Shown: piece after piece, positions 1 through 6,412 of the stretch | Numbering within the stretch: position 1 is the first letter of the stretch | Layout of the letters: each line of letters begins with the position of its first letter | Notes under the pieces: model-generated | Told to the model about the DNA's origin: nothing | What the model saw: only the letters and a program-made list of their open reading frames with translations | Database searches by the model: none | Assembly (NCBI GenBank): GCA_049366815.1 | Contig: JBMNCO010000146.1 | Location: forward strand, 1-31,511 | Source of the DNA: CAYNYM01 sp049366815 | GTDB lineage: Bacteria > Desulfobacterota > DSM-4660 > Desulfatiglandales > HGW-15 | Length of the DNA stretch: 31,511 nt | Direction of reading: 5' to 3' | Position numbers and translations under genes: made by a program

Positions 1-1
1 A

Positions 2-106
2 AGCCTGTATTATCGGACAGAAATCGGCGTAAAGGTCCTGATCGAGAAAGACGGTTTCAAACTCTTCGATCATGGGCAAGGGGAAGACGGGTCGACAGCC
101 CTCTGA
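2..106 (+). CDS. possible 3' end of an unidentified gene entering from the left edge
   Basis: An open frame enters from the left edge and stops at TGA 104-106, giving 34 residues that include GVKVLIEKDGF and KLFDHGQGEDG. The composition looks like a normal soluble protein tail, but I do not recognise the family. It would overlap the end of the opposite-strand membrane protein gene by about 50 bases. That is possible for convergent genes but lowers confidence. The fragment is too short to assign a function. Confidence 0.25.
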   Translation, partial: SLYYRTEIGVKVLIEKDGFKLFDHGQGEDGSTAL

Positions 107-536
107 GTTTGAGAATCAGGCCGGTTCCGACACCCCAGGCGCCGTTGACCAGGAAGACCGTGACCAGCAAGGGCAGGTGCCAGCCTCCTCCGACGGGTCG
201 CCCCTTGAGAGGCAGGACCACCAGAAGTGCGACGAGAGAGGGCAGGATCGCTCCAAACAGAAAGGCTGCCGCCCAATAGGCGCCGCGCCCCGGAAATCTC
301 CCGTGGACCAGTGAAAAGAGAATGCCCCAGATCCCTCCCCAGAACGAGAGGGAAAGGAATGCCGGGATGCCGAAGGGCTGGGTCGGCGTCAGAGAGAACG
401 GAGCCATGGGCGCCAGCCCCAGGGCCCGCAGCAGGGCCAGCATCAGCTGATGGAATATGAGTGTGGCAAAAAAGCCGGCGATGAAGCCGAACAGACAATG
501 CGTCTTAAACCCTCTGTTTGTATTGCTGAAAGCCAT
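57..536 (-). CDS. small integral membrane protein, unknown function
   Basis: This 159-residue protein starts at the ATG at 536, which has a strong AAGGAGG site just upstream. The frame stays open to 692, but the longer version has no comparable site and would overlap the next gene. Four hydrophobic stretches are visible: about residues 10-32 (FGFIAGFFATLIFHQ), 58-78 (SLSFWGGIWGILFSLV), 85-108 (AAAFLFGAILPSLVALLVVLP) and 119-142. A positive LKLRG tail follows. It resembles conserved hypothetical four-helix inner-membrane proteins; I cannot name a family. No catalytic residues stand out. It lies downstream of the ABM-like gene on the same strand, 140 bases away. Confidence 0.75.
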   Translation of the reverse strand: MAFSNTNRGFKTHCLFGFIAGFFATLIFHQLMLALLRALGLAPMAPFSLTPTQPFGIPAFLSLSFWGGIWGILFSLVHGRFPGRGAYWAAAFLFGAILPSLVALLVVLPLKGRPVGGGWHLPLLVTVFLVNGAWGVGTGLILKLRGLSTRLPLAHDRRV

Positions 537-675
537 GATCTTCCTCCTTAGCTCTTCCCCATATCGCAATGGATGATGATCGGGAGCAAATGCGGCCCGT
601 AAAAAGTCGCACGCCTCAACCGGCGGCGCTTTTTGCGAAGCCGCCCGGGAAACGAGGCGGATCCACCCCTCGTTT

Positions 676-963
676 TCAGCCCGCCACGTCATAGATCCTG
701 ATATCCGGCTCGGCCTCCAGAAGGTCCTTCAGTTCCTTGACCACATCCTTGCTGAAAAGGTCGCTTTTCAGGTAGGCCCGGGCGTTTTCGATCTTCTCGA
801 AACCGTGCAGGACCTGTACATCTTCTTCCCTGACGAGAAGTTGCTTCGTCTGTGCGCCCTCGATCCCGCCCAGAAAAGGCCCCCTGTATTTGGCATACAC
901 CTCGGCGGCGGCGGACCTGTTCTCAGGCCGAATTTTGAGGTTGATTTCCAGATAGGCAGTCAT
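676..963 (-). CDS. ABM-like (dimeric alpha/beta barrel) small protein
   Basis: The protein has 95 residues, starting at ATG 963 with AAGGAG seven bases upstream. The upstream in-frame codons to 990 lie on the Shine-Dalgarno itself and are not used. The pattern is a beta strand (TAYLEINLKI), a helix with the EVYAKYRGPFLGGIEGA segment, then LLVREEDVQVLHGFEKIENARAYL. It ends in a helix rich in acid and leucine, followed by DIRIYDV. This is the layout of antibiotic-biosynthesis-monooxygenase-like ferredoxin-fold domains, many of which have no known substrate. The assignment is structural inference only. Confidence 0.6.
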   Translation of the reverse strand: MTAYLEINLKIRPENRSAAAEVYAKYRGPFLGGIEGAQTKQLLVREEDVQVLHGFEKIENARAYLKSDLFSKDVVKELKDLLEAEPDIRIYDVAG

Positions 964-1027
964 GTGAGTGCTCCTTTCTCCTAAGGTCATTTCCTTTTAG
1001 GATAACCTCTGCGGCCCGGGAAAAAAA

Positions 1028-1053
1028 TGGGGTCAAAACTGTATTCAGACCCC
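1028..1053. repeat. short inverted repeat GGGGTC...GACCCC
   Basis: A 6-bp perfect arm pair (GGGGTC 1029-1034, GACCCC 1048-1053) encloses 13 bases. It resembles the small GGGGTC/GACCCC palindromes scattered in many deltaproteobacterial genomes, and could be a REP-like unit or a weak transcription stop after the transaldolase relic. It lies between that relic and the ABM-like gene. No other full copy was seen here. Confidence 0.35.
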
Positions 1054-1244
1054 GCGGACGTTGTACGCGGCGGGCACACGGAGAAGGGCGGAAGGCGCGC
1101 GGCACGAAGATGTCCATGGCGGGCGGAACGGGGTTTTCAATTCCGGCACCCGGAGCTCCAGGAAGTCCTGCGGAACCTTGTCTCATGATGAGGTCCTTTT
1201 CATGTGCCCTGTCCGATCCGCCCGTTCACTCAAACCGGTTTTCT

Positions 1245-1474
1245 TCAAGTCACGGGCCTCTTTTTTTCCAGGGCGAGGGCGCTTATATCGTCGTCATAGT
1301 CGTGGCTTCCGGCAATCACCTTGTCGAAGATCTTGGGGTTGGATGTCATCCCCCGAAGGCAGTCTTCTTCGATAAGCTCCCTCAATTCGCCGGAAGTGAT
1401 CATTTTGCGTCTCAGAAAATCGAGCAGATGCCCTGGCCGAAGTCCTGGATCTTTATCAGGGGATTCTCTTTCAT
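1245..1474 (-). pseudogene. tal: transaldolase relic (N-terminal fragment, frameshifted)
   Basis: Reading starts at ATG 1474, which overlaps the rpiB stop as ATGA. It gives MKENPLIKIQDFGQG and then runs into a stop. One base later in frame it continues DFLRRKMITSGELREL, IEEDCLRGMTSNPKIF and DKVIAGSHDYDDDISALALE, then stops at TGA 1245-1247. This is the transaldolase N-terminus (family pattern IQxxGQSxWLD, TSNPxIF, ...DYDxxIxxL). Inserting one G (TGCTC to TGGCTC) restores GIWLD and the frame. Only about 75 of the usual 350 or so codons remain, so the lesion is both a frameshift and a 3' deletion. The ATGA overlap shows it was once translationally coupled to rpiB in a pentose-phosphate pair. 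Confidence 0.8.
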
Positions 1475-1929
1475 GGTTGATTCCACTCCCTTTCCAGGTC
1501 CGTCACCTTGGTGAGACGCCGATGAAAGCGTTCGATCTTCTTGAAGCTTGCGCCCAGGAAGACGCCGATCAATTCAAGGGCCAGATCGTAGCCGATCACC
1601 CGGCCGCCGAGGCAGATCACGTTCATGTCATCGTCCTCTACACCCTGACGGGCCGAAAAATCCTCAGTGATCAGTCCGGCCCTGACCCCTCTTATCTTGT
1701 TGGCCGTAATGCATGCGCCCACACCGCTGCCGCACACGGCGATACCCCGTCCCTGTTCTCCACGGCCCACGGCCCTGGCCATGGGCACCACAAAATCAGG
1801 GTAGTCGTCGTCCACGATGAATCGATGGGCGCCATAATCCTCCACCTGGTGGCCTGCGGCCTTGAGAACCTTTATAATCCGTTCTTTTAAATCAAACCCG
1901 CCGTGATCCGCAGAGATGCCGACGTGCAT
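1471..1929 (-). CDS. rpiB: ribose-5-phosphate isomerase B
   Basis: A 152-residue LacA/RpiB-family protein that interconverts ribose-5-phosphate and ribulose-5-phosphate in the cytosolic non-oxidative pentose phosphate pathway. Visible family marks are SADHGGFDLKE near residues 6-16 (the DH pair at 8-9), the CGSGVGACITANK loop with the proton-transfer cysteine at about 66, and a conserved RAGLITEDFSARQGVEDDDMNV-like segment. Length matches the family (about 145-155). Start ATG 1929 has AAGGAG upstream. Its stop overlaps the ATG of the transaldolase relic, so the gene has outlived its partner. The last 25 residues (basic FKKIERFHRRLTKVTDLE) are typical of the C-terminal helix. Confidence 0.92.
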   Translation of the reverse strand: MHVGISADHGGFDLKERIIKVLKAAGHQVEDYGAHRFIVDDDYPDFVVPMARAVGRGEQGRGIAVCGSGVGACITANKIRGVRAGLITEDFSARQGVEDDDMNVICLGGRVIGYDLALELIGVFLGASFKKIERFHRRLTKVTDLEREWNQP

Positions 1930-2038
1930 GCTTACGCTCCTTTTTTCCTAACACGAGCACTTTCGTCGTGATCATGCCTTGGCCGATACTGGATAAAAAC
2001 CAGGCACACTCGGCTGGAAATGTCTTTATGTCGGACGG

Positions 2039-2731
2039 TTACCAGGGCATAGGCGTGCCGTCGAATTTGATAAAGCGGCCCGTCTCCTCCGGCGTGAACC
2101 GCTCCAGGATGCCTCGCATGCCCCTGACGCTCTCTTCAGGGCTGATTCCGCCCTTGGGACCCATCCTCGTTCGTACGCCGCCAGGATGGAGAATGAGCAC
2201 CCCGATTCCACGGGATTTCAGGGCGGCGGCCAGTCCCTGCATGGCCGCGTTGAGTGCCGCCTTGCTCGACCGATAGTAGTAGTTCCCCGGTGCCCCGATG
2301 TCGCCGATGCTTCCCATGTGGCTGCTGACGGCGACGATGAGGCGTTTTCTGCCTCTTGCGACGTTTTCCACGAAATATTCGGATACACGCATCGCGCCCA
2401 TGGTGTTGACTTCAAAAGTCCTTGCCCAGTCGTGATAGCAGAGGAATCCGAACCGGGCGGAATTTTTTTCGATATAGATTCCCGCGTTGTTAAGAAGGAT
2501 GTCGATCGGTTCCTCTTCCAGTTCCCAGAACAACCCCCGGAGATCCTCCGGCAGGGTGATATCGAGTCGGTGAATGCTGATCGCGGGATATTGCTTCGCG
2601 AGATCTTTGAGTGCCGAGGCCTCGGCCGGGTGGCGGCACGTTGCAAAGACCCGCCAACCCTCCATGGCATATTGCCGCACCCATTCGAGGCCCAGGCCCC
2701 TGTTGGTCCCGGTAATGAGAATTCTGTGCAT
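2039..2731 (-). CDS. short-chain dehydrogenase/reductase (C-factor/sniffer-like SDR)
   Basis: A classical SDR of 230 residues, starting at ATG 2731 (RBS GGAGG, six-base spacing). An open extension to 2980 overlaps the uspA gene and is rejected. The NAD(P)-binding motif TGTNRGLG lies at residues 7-14, the NNAG motif in LLNNAGIYIEK, the active-site serine in VSSHMGSIG and the YxxxK catalytic pair in YRSSK, followed by LHPGGVRTRMG. The TGTNRGLG/LEWVRQY start and the PGGVRT segment resemble the CsgA (C-factor)/sniffer carbonyl-reductase group. The substrate cannot be told from sequence. It sits 29 bases downstream of uspA on the same strand and may be co-transcribed with it. Confidence 0.88.
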   Translation of the reverse strand: MHRILITGTNRGLGLEWVRQYAMEGWRVFATCRHPAEASALKDLAKQYPAISIHRLDITLPEDLRGLFWELEEEPIDILLNNAGIYIEKNSARFGFLCYHDWARTFEVNTMGAMRVSEYFVENVARGRKRLIVAVSSHMGSIGDIGAPGNYYYRSSKAALNAAMQGLAAALKSRGIGVLILHPGGVRTRMGPKGGISPEESVRGMRGILERFTPEETGRFIKFDGTPMPW

Positions 2732-2760
2732 CGTAGACCTCCAAGCCATTCTTGGCATCG

Positions 2761-3228
2761 CTATGTTTTTTTCATTTCCTGTGGTTCTATAAGGACAGGA
2801 ATGACCGTAACAGGGACGGTAAGATTTTTTAGGATTTTTTCGGTTACGCTCCCAAAAGCAAAACGGGATTTCCTTCCGCGGGTGGTCATAACGACCAGGT
2901 CTATGTTGCGCTCTTGGATGAATCTGAGAATCTCTTCCGCAGGATCTCCGATTGCTATCTCCTTCAGGTAGAGGGGGCATCCTTTCAGATACTCCTTACA
3001 GATCTGGTCGAGCCTTTCTCCGGCCCGCTTTTCCTCCCATTCGTGGATCTTTTCTATATGTGAATCGTCGAACTCCCCATACCAGGCTTCATGGTGCGTG
3101 AGTTCCTCGATGACATAGAGGACATATATTTCCGCACGATATTGTCTTGCGAGGGACTCCACAAAGGGGATCGCTTTTTCGGCGTTGCCGGAAAGATCGG
3201 TGGGCCAGAGGATCCGTTTTATTTCCAT
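2761..3228 (-). CDS. universal stress protein, UspA family
   Basis: A 155-residue single UspA domain. It begins MEIKRILWPTDLSG with the usual nucleotide-site aspartate and has the VLYVIEELTH strand region. The C-terminal GSVTEKILKNLTVPVTVIP is the classic (G)SV-E-x-NxxxPVxVxP signature. The ATP-binding loop is unusual: the family pattern is GxxG then nine residues then G(S/T), but here TTRG is followed by only seven residues before GS, and the first glycine is threonine. The protein may therefore belong to a non-ATP-binding branch. Start ATG 3228 has AAAGGAG upstream. It precedes the SDR gene on the same strand. Confidence 0.88.
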   Translation of the reverse strand: MEIKRILWPTDLSGNAEKAIPFVESLARQYRAEIYVLYVIEELTHHEAWYGEFDDSHIEKIHEWEEKRAGERLDQICKEYLKGCPLYLKEIAIGDPAEEILRFIQERNIDLVVMTTRGRKSRFAFGSVTEKILKNLTVPVTVIPVLIEPQEMKKT

Positions 3229-3340
3229 GGAGATTCTCCTTTCTCAGTGTACGTAAACCATCAGGTTTTTTAGAGGCTCGCCGGTCGTCCCGTTGTCGGG
3301 CTTTTTTTTGCTGTGAATTCTTGCCCCTGATTGAATCTTA

Positions 3341-3469
3341 CTATAAGAGCGGTGAGACCTTCAGGAAATGCGTTCTATCACGTATTCAGAGAGGGAAAGC
3401 ACGGTATTTTCCATCCGCGCCGTCCGAAACAGTATTCGCGTTCACAACCCGGCACCTTCCAAAGGGGAC
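3341..3469 (+). repeat. 129-bp repeat, left copy flanking the kai block
   Basis: This aligns without gaps to 8580-8708; by hand count 101 of 129 positions match (about 78%). Both copies share TGCGTT, TATCACGTAT, GGGAAAGC and TCCGAAA blocks and end in a hairpin. Here the hairpin is GGCACCTT-CCA-AAGGGGAC (3451-3469). The shared reading frame shows differences spread evenly over codon positions (9, 8 and 11), so it does not behave as coding DNA. The two copies lie in the same orientation just outside the kai operon. Confidence 0.75.
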
Positions 3470-3599
3470 GGGCGCAAGGACCAAAAAGATTATCCGGAGA
3501 AGAGCCTGGTTGAAACGCCACAGGCCGAGAACCAAGGGATGGAGTAATGCGTGAAATTGTTGGGGGAAAACTCTCTCATCGGTGCCTTTTTTCGGTCAC

Positions 3600-3692
3600 C
3601 TATTTTTCAATGGGAAAGGTCGGAGCGGCACCGAAGCATCCGATTACAGACACCAAAAGAAACATGAATACGAGGAGGATAGAGTGTACCAT
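3600..3692 (-). CDS. possible 30-residue lipoprotein-like peptide
   Basis: The frame reads MVHSILLVFMFLLVSVIGCF and then APTFPIEK-type residues before a stop. It is a hydrophobic segment ending in VIGC, a good lipobox, with GGAGC just before the ATG. Only about 12 residues would remain after processing. It could be a tiny lipoprotein (entericidin-like in size) or the surviving signal peptide of a lost gene. Nothing else supports it. Confidence 0.2.
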   Translation of the reverse strand: MVHSILLVFMFLLVSVIGCFGAAPTFPIEK

Positions 3693-3849
3693 GCTCCGCC
3701 GGTGGGCGGAGTCCATTGTCGTCGTTGTCGATTCGTTTGCGCAATAAAGATTCAGGAGAAGAGATTCCCGGGCGGCGGGGACGGCCGGACCGCCGATTTC
3801 GGCGTCCGGACAGGAGCCCCCCCAAGGTCTTACCCGTGTAACGGTGCGG

Positions 3850-5502
3850 CTATTCCGCCCGACCCCGGATTGCGGAGAGCAGATGATCCGTCTTATCGCT
3901 CTTGGACCGGTAGGCTGACGCTCCGGCATCGATCATGGACTGTGCCTGGTCGTCCCCCTCGAACATCGACAGGCCGATGATGCGTATGTGGGGAAATTCC
4001 GAATGAATGATCCGGGTGGCCTCCAGACCGTTCATGTTGGGCATGCTGATATCCATGAGGATGACATCCGGAAGGATCCGCCGGGCAAGCTCAACGGCCT
4101 CTCGACCGTCCGTCGCCTCACCAACCACCTTCAGATCGCTGTGAGAGTCGAGCATTCTGGAAAGCGCTTCCCGCATGACGATATGATCGTCGACCAGCAT
4201 GACGCGTATCTTTCCCATATCCCCGGTATCGGTATCCCATGCCCAGACCGGTCCCCCGAGAGCCTTTTCGCTCATGTTTTTCAGCCCCTTTTCAATCGAT
4301 TCGGTATCGTCGTAAGGGACAATCAGGGTGAAGGTCGATCCCCCGTCCCCGGCGCTTTCAAAATGGAAACGGCCGCCGAGGTGGAGCAGCCGCTCGCGGA
4401 TAGCGATCAGCCCGAATTTTTGCTCTTGGTCGGCGCGTTTCCATACCTGGTCGGCGTCGAACCCCCTTCCCCGGTCCCTCACAACGACTGTGATCCGTCC
4501 GCTTTCGTGCCGCATCTTAACCTGCGCAGAATTCACGCCGGCGTGTTTTATCACATTCAAGAGCAGTTCACGTATTGAGGCAAAGAGCAGTATCCTGAGA
4601 TCGTTGCGTCTCACTACAATCCGGGATTCGGATTCCAGCTGCACCTCAAAATTCTGGTTTCCCTTCATCCATCGGGCCAGCCATTCCAGAGAAGCTGTAA
4701 AATCGCCTGAGCGCAGGACTTGGGGGGAGAGGTCGGCGCTCAGGGACCGTAGCCCTTTAATGGAAAGGTTGATCAGATTGAGGACGCGTTCGGCATCCGC
4801 CTTCAACGGATCCCCGATGCCGTTGATCAGCATTTCCTGGCTGATCTTGGCCCCCACCATCAGTTGCTGCAGGTCGTCATGCAGGATTTCCGCGATCCGG
4901 CGACGTTCGTTCTGCTCGGCCAGGGTGAGCTGGGAGGACATTCTGGCGAGCTGTTGTGCCCTTTCATTGAGTTTGTCGGCCTGCTCTCGCAACTGTTGAA
5001 CCTGATGCATGTGGTCGGTCAAATCCGTGACCACCATGCAGATCCCGGTCGTCTCGAGTTCCGGCATGGGATTCAAGGAAACGGAAACAGGAACCGGATC
5101 GCTGTTCGTCCTTTTGAGCAGGACCTGCGCCTTGCACCTTTGGGTTTTGCCTTTTTCGAATGCCGAATCAAAGTGACCGTTGGATAAGACGAATCGATGA
5201 ATGGAATCACCAATGATCTTAGCGTATGGGGTTTCCACCATCTCGGCGAACCGGTCGTTGCAGTAAAGGATCGCTCCGTCGAGGGCCAGGGTAACGGCGC
5301 CTTCGTTCATGTCCTGCACATAGTACCGATAGGAGCGCTCGGCTCCCATCAAGGTGAAGACCCTCTCTCCGTCGGGTCCGGAGACAACGAGAGCGTCCAC
5401 CTCGCCCCTCCGGATGGCGGAAAGCGTCTCCTCCGCTTCCTCGAGTCGCATGCGCAGATCTTCTATTTCAATGAGAAAGTCGCCTGTGGTCCTCTCTTCC
5501 AT
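3850..5502 (-). CDS. PAS sensor histidine kinase fused to a NarL-type receiver domain
   Basis: A soluble protein of 550 residues with no membrane segment. Order: an acidic N-terminal module ending RRGEVDALVVSGPDGERVF (about 30-50); a PAS domain (about 58-165); a coiled coil (165-200); a HisKA_3 dimerisation segment with ERRRIAEILHDDLQQ, where the phospho-accepting His is about 208; a HATPase with NVIKH, DRGRGF (about 343-348) and a FGLIAIRERL G2 box; then a receiver (about 430-548) with VDDH acidic pocket, phospho-acceptor Asp about 483 in MDISMP and Lys about 533. NarL-type receivers usually carry a LuxR DNA-binding helix-turn-helix, which is absent, so output must go through another protein. 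It is the last gene after kaiC-kaiB-kaiB and 27 bases downstream of kaiB. Input or output kinase for a Kai-like timer is the obvious inference. Start ATG 5502 has only a weak site. Confidence 0.85.
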   Translation of the reverse strand: MEERTTGDFLIEIEDLRMRLEEAEETLSAIRRGEVDALVVSGPDGERVFTLMGAERSYRYYVQDMNEGAVTLALDGAILYCNDRFAEMVETPYAKIIGDSIHRFVLSNGHFDSAFEKGKTQRCKAQVLLKRTNSDPVPVSVSLNPMPELETTGICMVVTDLTDHMHQVQQLREQADKLNERAQQLARMSSQLTLAEQNERRRIAEILHDDLQQLMVGAKISQEMLINGIGDPLKADAERVLNLINLSIKGLRSLSADLSPQVLRSGDFTASLEWLARWMKGNQNFEVQLESESRIVVRRNDLRILLFASIRELLLNVIKHAGVNSAQVKMRHESGRITVVVRDRGRGFDADQVWKRADQEQKFGLIAIRERLLHLGGRFHFESAGDGGSTFTLIVPYDDTESIEKGLKNMSEKALGGPVWAWDTDTGDMGKIRVMLVDDHIVMREALSRMLDSHSDLKVVGEATDGREAVELARRILPDVILMDISMPNMNGLEATRIIHSEFPHIRIIGLSMFEGDDQAQSMIDAGASAYRSKSDKTDHLLSAIRGRAE

Positions 5503-5529
5503 TTCATCACCGTTCTTGTGATCTCGTGC

Positions 5530-5871
5530 CTATTTCTTCAGGCGCAGATCTAAACCCATGAGGATTTTTTCCGTTTCCGACATGTCCCCGATAAACTTTC
5601 TGATCGGCTCGGGGAGTTTCTTGATCAACGTCGGCGTGGCAACGATCTGATCCCCCTTGGCAAGAACCGGGTTCCGGTATATATCGATGATTTCAAGATG
5701 ATAATGACCCTCGAGATGATCTTCGCAAATTTTCTTGATGTTTTGAACGGCCTGAGTCGATTTTGGGGTCATTCCTGTAACATACAGCCTGAGGGTATAT
5801 GTTTGGTTGCCGGAGGCCTTGAGATCCCGTTCATATTCTCTCACGGAGTCCTTCGGGTCTGTCGGTTTCAT
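5530..5871 (-). CDS. kaiB: KaiB-family protein, copy 1
   Basis: Thioredoxin-fold KaiB domain with LRLYVTGMTPKS, EIIDIYRNP, DQIVATPTLIKKLPEP and FIGDMSETEKILMGLDL, the last matching the KaiB IGDLSxxxKVLxGLDL signature. In cyanobacteria KaiB binds the phosphorylated KaiC CI ring and drives the dephosphorylation phase. I chose ATG 5871 (113 residues) because GGAG lies eight bases upstream and KaiB proteins are about 100 residues. The frame stays open to 5970, only 18 bases after the upstream kaiB stop, so a longer coupled form is possible. It is clearly paralogous to the neighbouring kaiB. Confidence 0.9.
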   Translation of the reverse strand: MKPTDPKDSVREYERDLKASGNQTYTLRLYVTGMTPKSTQAVQNIKKICEDHLEGHYHLEIIDIYRNPVLAKGDQIVATPTLIKKLPEPIRKFIGDMSETEKILMGLDLRLKK

Positions 5872-5988
5872 GTATGTCTCCAAATATCGCCATGCGATGG
5901 TTCGGTTCAAGTCCATGCGTTGCCGTGTCTGCCTTATCATTGTGCGCATCGGCCCGGGAACTCCGGGCATTGAACCCTTTCCGGTCCT

Positions 5989-6312
5989 CTAGGCCCTCGG
6001 TCGAAGATCGAGCCCCACGAGGACCCGGACGGTATTGGAAAGGTCCCCGATAATCTTCTTCAGGGGCTGAGGCAATTTCCTGACCAGCGTCGGGACTGCA
6101 AGGATCTGGTCGCCCCGGGCAAGCTGCGGGTTCTTGACCAAGTCTATCACTTCGATGCGATACTTGCCAGGCATATGTTCTTCGCAGATCTTTTTCAGAT
6201 TGTTGAAGGCCGCAATCGATTTGGGCGTGTGCCCTGCAACATAGAGCCTCAATTGCCAGGATTGTTCAAGATTGCCCGTGTTTTCATCAGGGTCCAAGTG
6301 AGGGTCCGTCAT
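5989..6312 (-). CDS. kaiB: KaiB-family protein, copy 2
   Basis: A complete 107-residue KaiB with LRLYVAGHTPKS, EVIDLVKNPQLA, DQILAVPTLVRKLPQP and IIGDLSNTVRVLVGLDL. It is closer to the cyanobacterial consensus (VIDxxKNPQLA, IIGDLSN) than the downstream copy. Start ATG 6312 has GAGGAG eight bases upstream. It lies 100 bases downstream of kaiC and immediately upstream of the second kaiB, so kaiC-kaiB-kaiB-kinase reads as one minus-strand operon. Two diverged KaiB copies beside one KaiC suggest division of labour, such as one binding KaiC and the other a kinase, but this is inference. Confidence 0.93.
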   Translation of the reverse strand: MTDPHLDPDENTGNLEQSWQLRLYVAGHTPKSIAAFNNLKKICEEHMPGKYRIEVIDLVKNPQLARGDQILAVPTLVRKLPQPLKKIIGDLSNTVRVLVGLDLRPRA

Positions 6313-6412
6313 TTGATGTCTCCTCAGGTAAAAGGATAAGCCCGGTTCGAAGGGCTGTTACGTGCAGCACGGCGAGACAGGGAACCGGGATGAACCCGTG
6401 ATGGAATTCGAT

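Larger units (their letters stand above)
3229..3849. other. gene-poor intergenic region
   Basis: No convincing gene is seen across these 621 bases. The region holds the left copy of the 129-bp repeat (3341-3469), a doubtful 30-codon lipoprotein-like frame (3600-3692, minus) and the downstream end of the kai operon. A CCCGttgtCGGG hairpin followed by eight T residues (around 3292-3310, plus strand) looks like a weak terminator, but no plus-strand gene precedes it. Confidence 0.5.

Noticed and set aside
923..1186. Open frame on the minus strand between the transaldolase relic and the ABM-like gene
   Set aside because: It runs over the GGGGTC palindrome and the ABM start, has no family resemblance in any frame and shows no ribosome site.
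3147..3554. Open frame through the 129-bp repeat that is also open in the other copy (8431-8784)
   Set aside because: The two copies differ evenly at all three codon positions and the frames have no ribosome site, so a protein is unlikely.
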